Below are positions 62,673 through 64,000 of a stretch of DNA of 64,000 nt, one piece after another. A program made the translations under genes and the position numbers. Position 1 is the stretch's first letter. Every line of letters begins with the position of its first letter. A model generated the notes under the pieces. That model was not told the DNA's origin. It did not search any database and saw nothing but the letters and a program-made list of their open reading frames with translations. The DNA is from DATGJX01 sp963830545 (GTDB lineage: Bacteria > Vulcanimicrobiota > Vulcanimicrobiia > Vulcanimicrobiales > Vulcanimicrobiaceae): contig CAWHMK010000001.1 in the NCBI GenBank assembly GCA_963830545.1, positions 2,356,001-2,420,000 of the forward strand, in the 5' to 3' direction.

Positions 62673-64000
62673 TCCAACGCCTCATGCTGTGGGCGGACGA
62701 CCGCTTCGGCACCGGAACGTTCCTGCATCACGCGCTCAAGAAAGCGTTTCCGGATCATTGGTCGTTCATGCTGGGCGAGATCAACATGTACGCGTTCATC
62801 GTGCTCGTTGCGACCGGAACGTTCTTGGCGATGTGGTTCGTACCCGGGCATGCGAACGTCGTCTACGACGGGCCGTACACGCTGCTGCACGGACAGCGCA
62901 TGAGCGAAGCATACGACTCGGTGCTGCACATGTGTTTCGAGGTGAACGCCGGACTGCTCATCCGGCAGATTCACCATTGGGCCGCCGATATTTTCGTGGC
63001 CGGCATCATCGTGCACATGGGGCGGATCTTTTTCACGGGCGCGTTCCGCAATCCGCGCGAACTCAATTGGATCATCGGCGTGCTGCTGCTTTTCGCGGCG
63101 ATGTTCGAGGGCTTCACCGGGTATTCGTTGCCGGACGATCTGCTCAGCGGCATGGGGCTTCGCATCGCCGTCTCGATCCTGCAGTCGATCCCCTTCATCG
63201 GCACCTGGGCGACGTTTTTCCTCATCGGCGGCGTCTGGCCGACCGAGATTCTGATTCAACGCTTGTTCATCACGCACGTGTTCATCGTTCCGGCGCTCAT
63301 CACGCTCGGCATTACCGTACATCTGATGATTTTGTGGAGACAGAAGCACACGCAATTTCCCGGGCCGCGCCGAACGGAAGAGAACGTCGTCGGTTCGCCG
63401 CTGTTTCCGATGTATACGTTTAAATCGCTCGCGCTGCAGTTCGGCGTCATTGCGGTTTGCTGCATGCTCGGGGCCTTCGTGCAGATCAACCCTGTTTGGC
63501 TGTGGGGACCGTACCAAACATGGGTGGCAATCTCTCCAGCGCAGCCGGACTGGTACATCGGCTGGCTGGAAGGCGCGCTTCGCATCGGGCCGCGCTGGGC
63601 GATCCATTTTCCGGGGCACATGATCCCGTCGCCGTTTTGGCCCGGTATCATCCTGCCGGGTGTGATCATGATCGGGCTGTTCGCATATCCGTGGATCGAA
63701 CGCTTCGTCATGAGGGATTACGCGCCGCATCACTTGCTCAACCGTCCGCGTGAAATGCCGGTACGCACCGCCGTCGGTGTCGCGTTCTTCGTATTCATGC
63801 TCGGGTTGTTCTTGGCGGGAAGCGACGACGTTCAATCTCGCTATACCCATTTGCCCCTCGACGATCTCGTGTGGGCATATCGATTTTTCTGTGTGCTCGG
63901 CCCGGCGCTGGCCTTCTGGATTACGTTCGCGATCGCATCGGATCTGCGGCGTAAAGGTGGAACGCACAAATCGGAACGCGTGCGCATCCGGCGCAAGCCG
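62669..64000 (+). CDS. qcrB: Cytochrome b subunit QcrB (3' end outside window)
   Basis: 444 codons are visible with no stop. Haem-ligand pairs appear in RQIHHWAADIFVAGIIVHMG and RLFITHVFIVPALITLGITV (followed by HLM); quinol-site motifs GYSLPDDLLSGMGL and AQPDWYIGWLEGALR match actinobacterial QcrB. The GTG start overlaps the qcrA stop. It oxidises quinol in the bcc-aa3 branch. No qcrC lies between ctaE and qcrA, where actinobacteria have it. Confidence 0.93.
   Translation, partial: MIQRLMLWADDRFGTGTFLHHALKKAFPDHWSFMLGEINMYAFIVLVATGTFLAMWFVPGHANVVYDGPYTLLHGQRMSEAYDSVLHMCFEVNAGLLIRQIHHWAADIFVAGIIVHMGRIFFTGAFRNPRELNWIIGVLLLFAAMFEGFTGYSLPDDLLSGMGLRIAVSILQSIPFIGTWATFFLIGGVWPTEILIQRLFITHVFIVPALITLGITVHLMILWRQKHTQFPGPRRTEENVVGSPLFPMYTFKSLALQFGVIAVCCMLGAFVQINPVWLWGPYQTWVAISPAQPDWYIGWLEGALRIGPRWAIHFPGHMIPSPFWPGIILPGVIMIGLFAYPWIERFVMRDYAPHHLLNRPREMPVRTAVGVAFFVFMLGLFLAGSDDVQSRYTHLPLDDLVWAYRFFCVLGPALAFWITFAIASDLRRKGGTHKSERVRIRRKP

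Noticed and set aside
1..64000. CRISPR arrays, tRNA/rRNA genes, insertion sequences, prophage or integrase genes
   Set aside because: I looked for repeat-spacer periodicity, T-loop-like GTTCRA motifs in cloverleaf context and transposase or integrase motifs and saw none I could support.

Overview
The window is GC-rich (I judge about 60-62%) and gene-dense, and it comes from a diderm, aerobic bacterium. It carries a TonB-dependent receptor with an N-terminal carboxypeptidase-like domain. Its bcc/aa3 respiratory genes are of actinobacterial type (CtaF-type subunit IV, three-helix Rieske protein, QcrB with PDDLLSG and PDWY motifs). It also has a mycobacterial/Firmicute-type SOS box, apparently leaderless transcripts and an archaeal-type PurP. 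This mix fits Candidatus Eremiobacterota (WPS-2) or a relative. That assignment is inference; no rRNA or tRNA gene was found in the window.

1-17 kb is a nucleobase catabolism island. A minus-strand run (xdhC, mocA, mmsA, preT, preA, hydA, beta-ureidopropionase) covers reductive uracil/thymine breakdown plus cofactor genes for the molybdenum hydroxylase. Around it lie a two-gene xanthine-dehydrogenase-like enzyme, 8-oxoguanine deaminase, allantoinase PuuE, allantoate amidohydrolase, a small gamma-glutamylcyclotransferase-fold protein, 5-hydroxyisourate hydrolase, the membrane cytochrome-c urate oxidase PuuD and OHCU decarboxylase. Together they take purines, oxidised guanine and pyrimidines to ammonia and small carbon units.

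17-26 kb turns to purine synthesis: archaeal-type purP, guaA, purD and purF. They are interleaved with an SPL-like radical SAM gene under a textbook SOS promoter, a Bax-inhibitor-1 membrane protein and a DHA2 drug-efflux transporter. 26-37 kb is accessory: a peptide-binding lipoprotein, two beta-lactamase-fold serine hydrolases, a D-aminopeptidase, a TonB-dependent receptor with a lipoprotein, and a HTH/TPR regulator. 37-47 kb holds a small ORF-MFS-panB operon, two exported proteins, pepA, purM with a GNAT-PurN fusion gene, and an exported zinc metalloprotease.

47-50.5 kb is a hom-metY-metX methionine operon. It is preceded by a promoter, an apparently leaderless cysteine-rich micro-ORF and a strong hairpin, which looks like a cysteine/methionine attenuator. 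51-56 kb is an arginine cluster (argB remnant divergent from argF-argR-argG-argH) around two ARG boxes. From argB to argG the reading frame breaks about every 100-200 bp although family motifs survive, which looks more like poor base calling than decay. 56-64 kb carries another peptide-binding lipoprotein, tsaD and the respiratory genes ctaF-ctaD-ctaC and, divergently, ctaE-qcrA-qcrB (qcrB runs off the end).

About a dozen further single frameshifts are scattered through otherwise well-conserved genes. Where a gene is given as one entry with a frameshift, the coordinates span all of its pieces.
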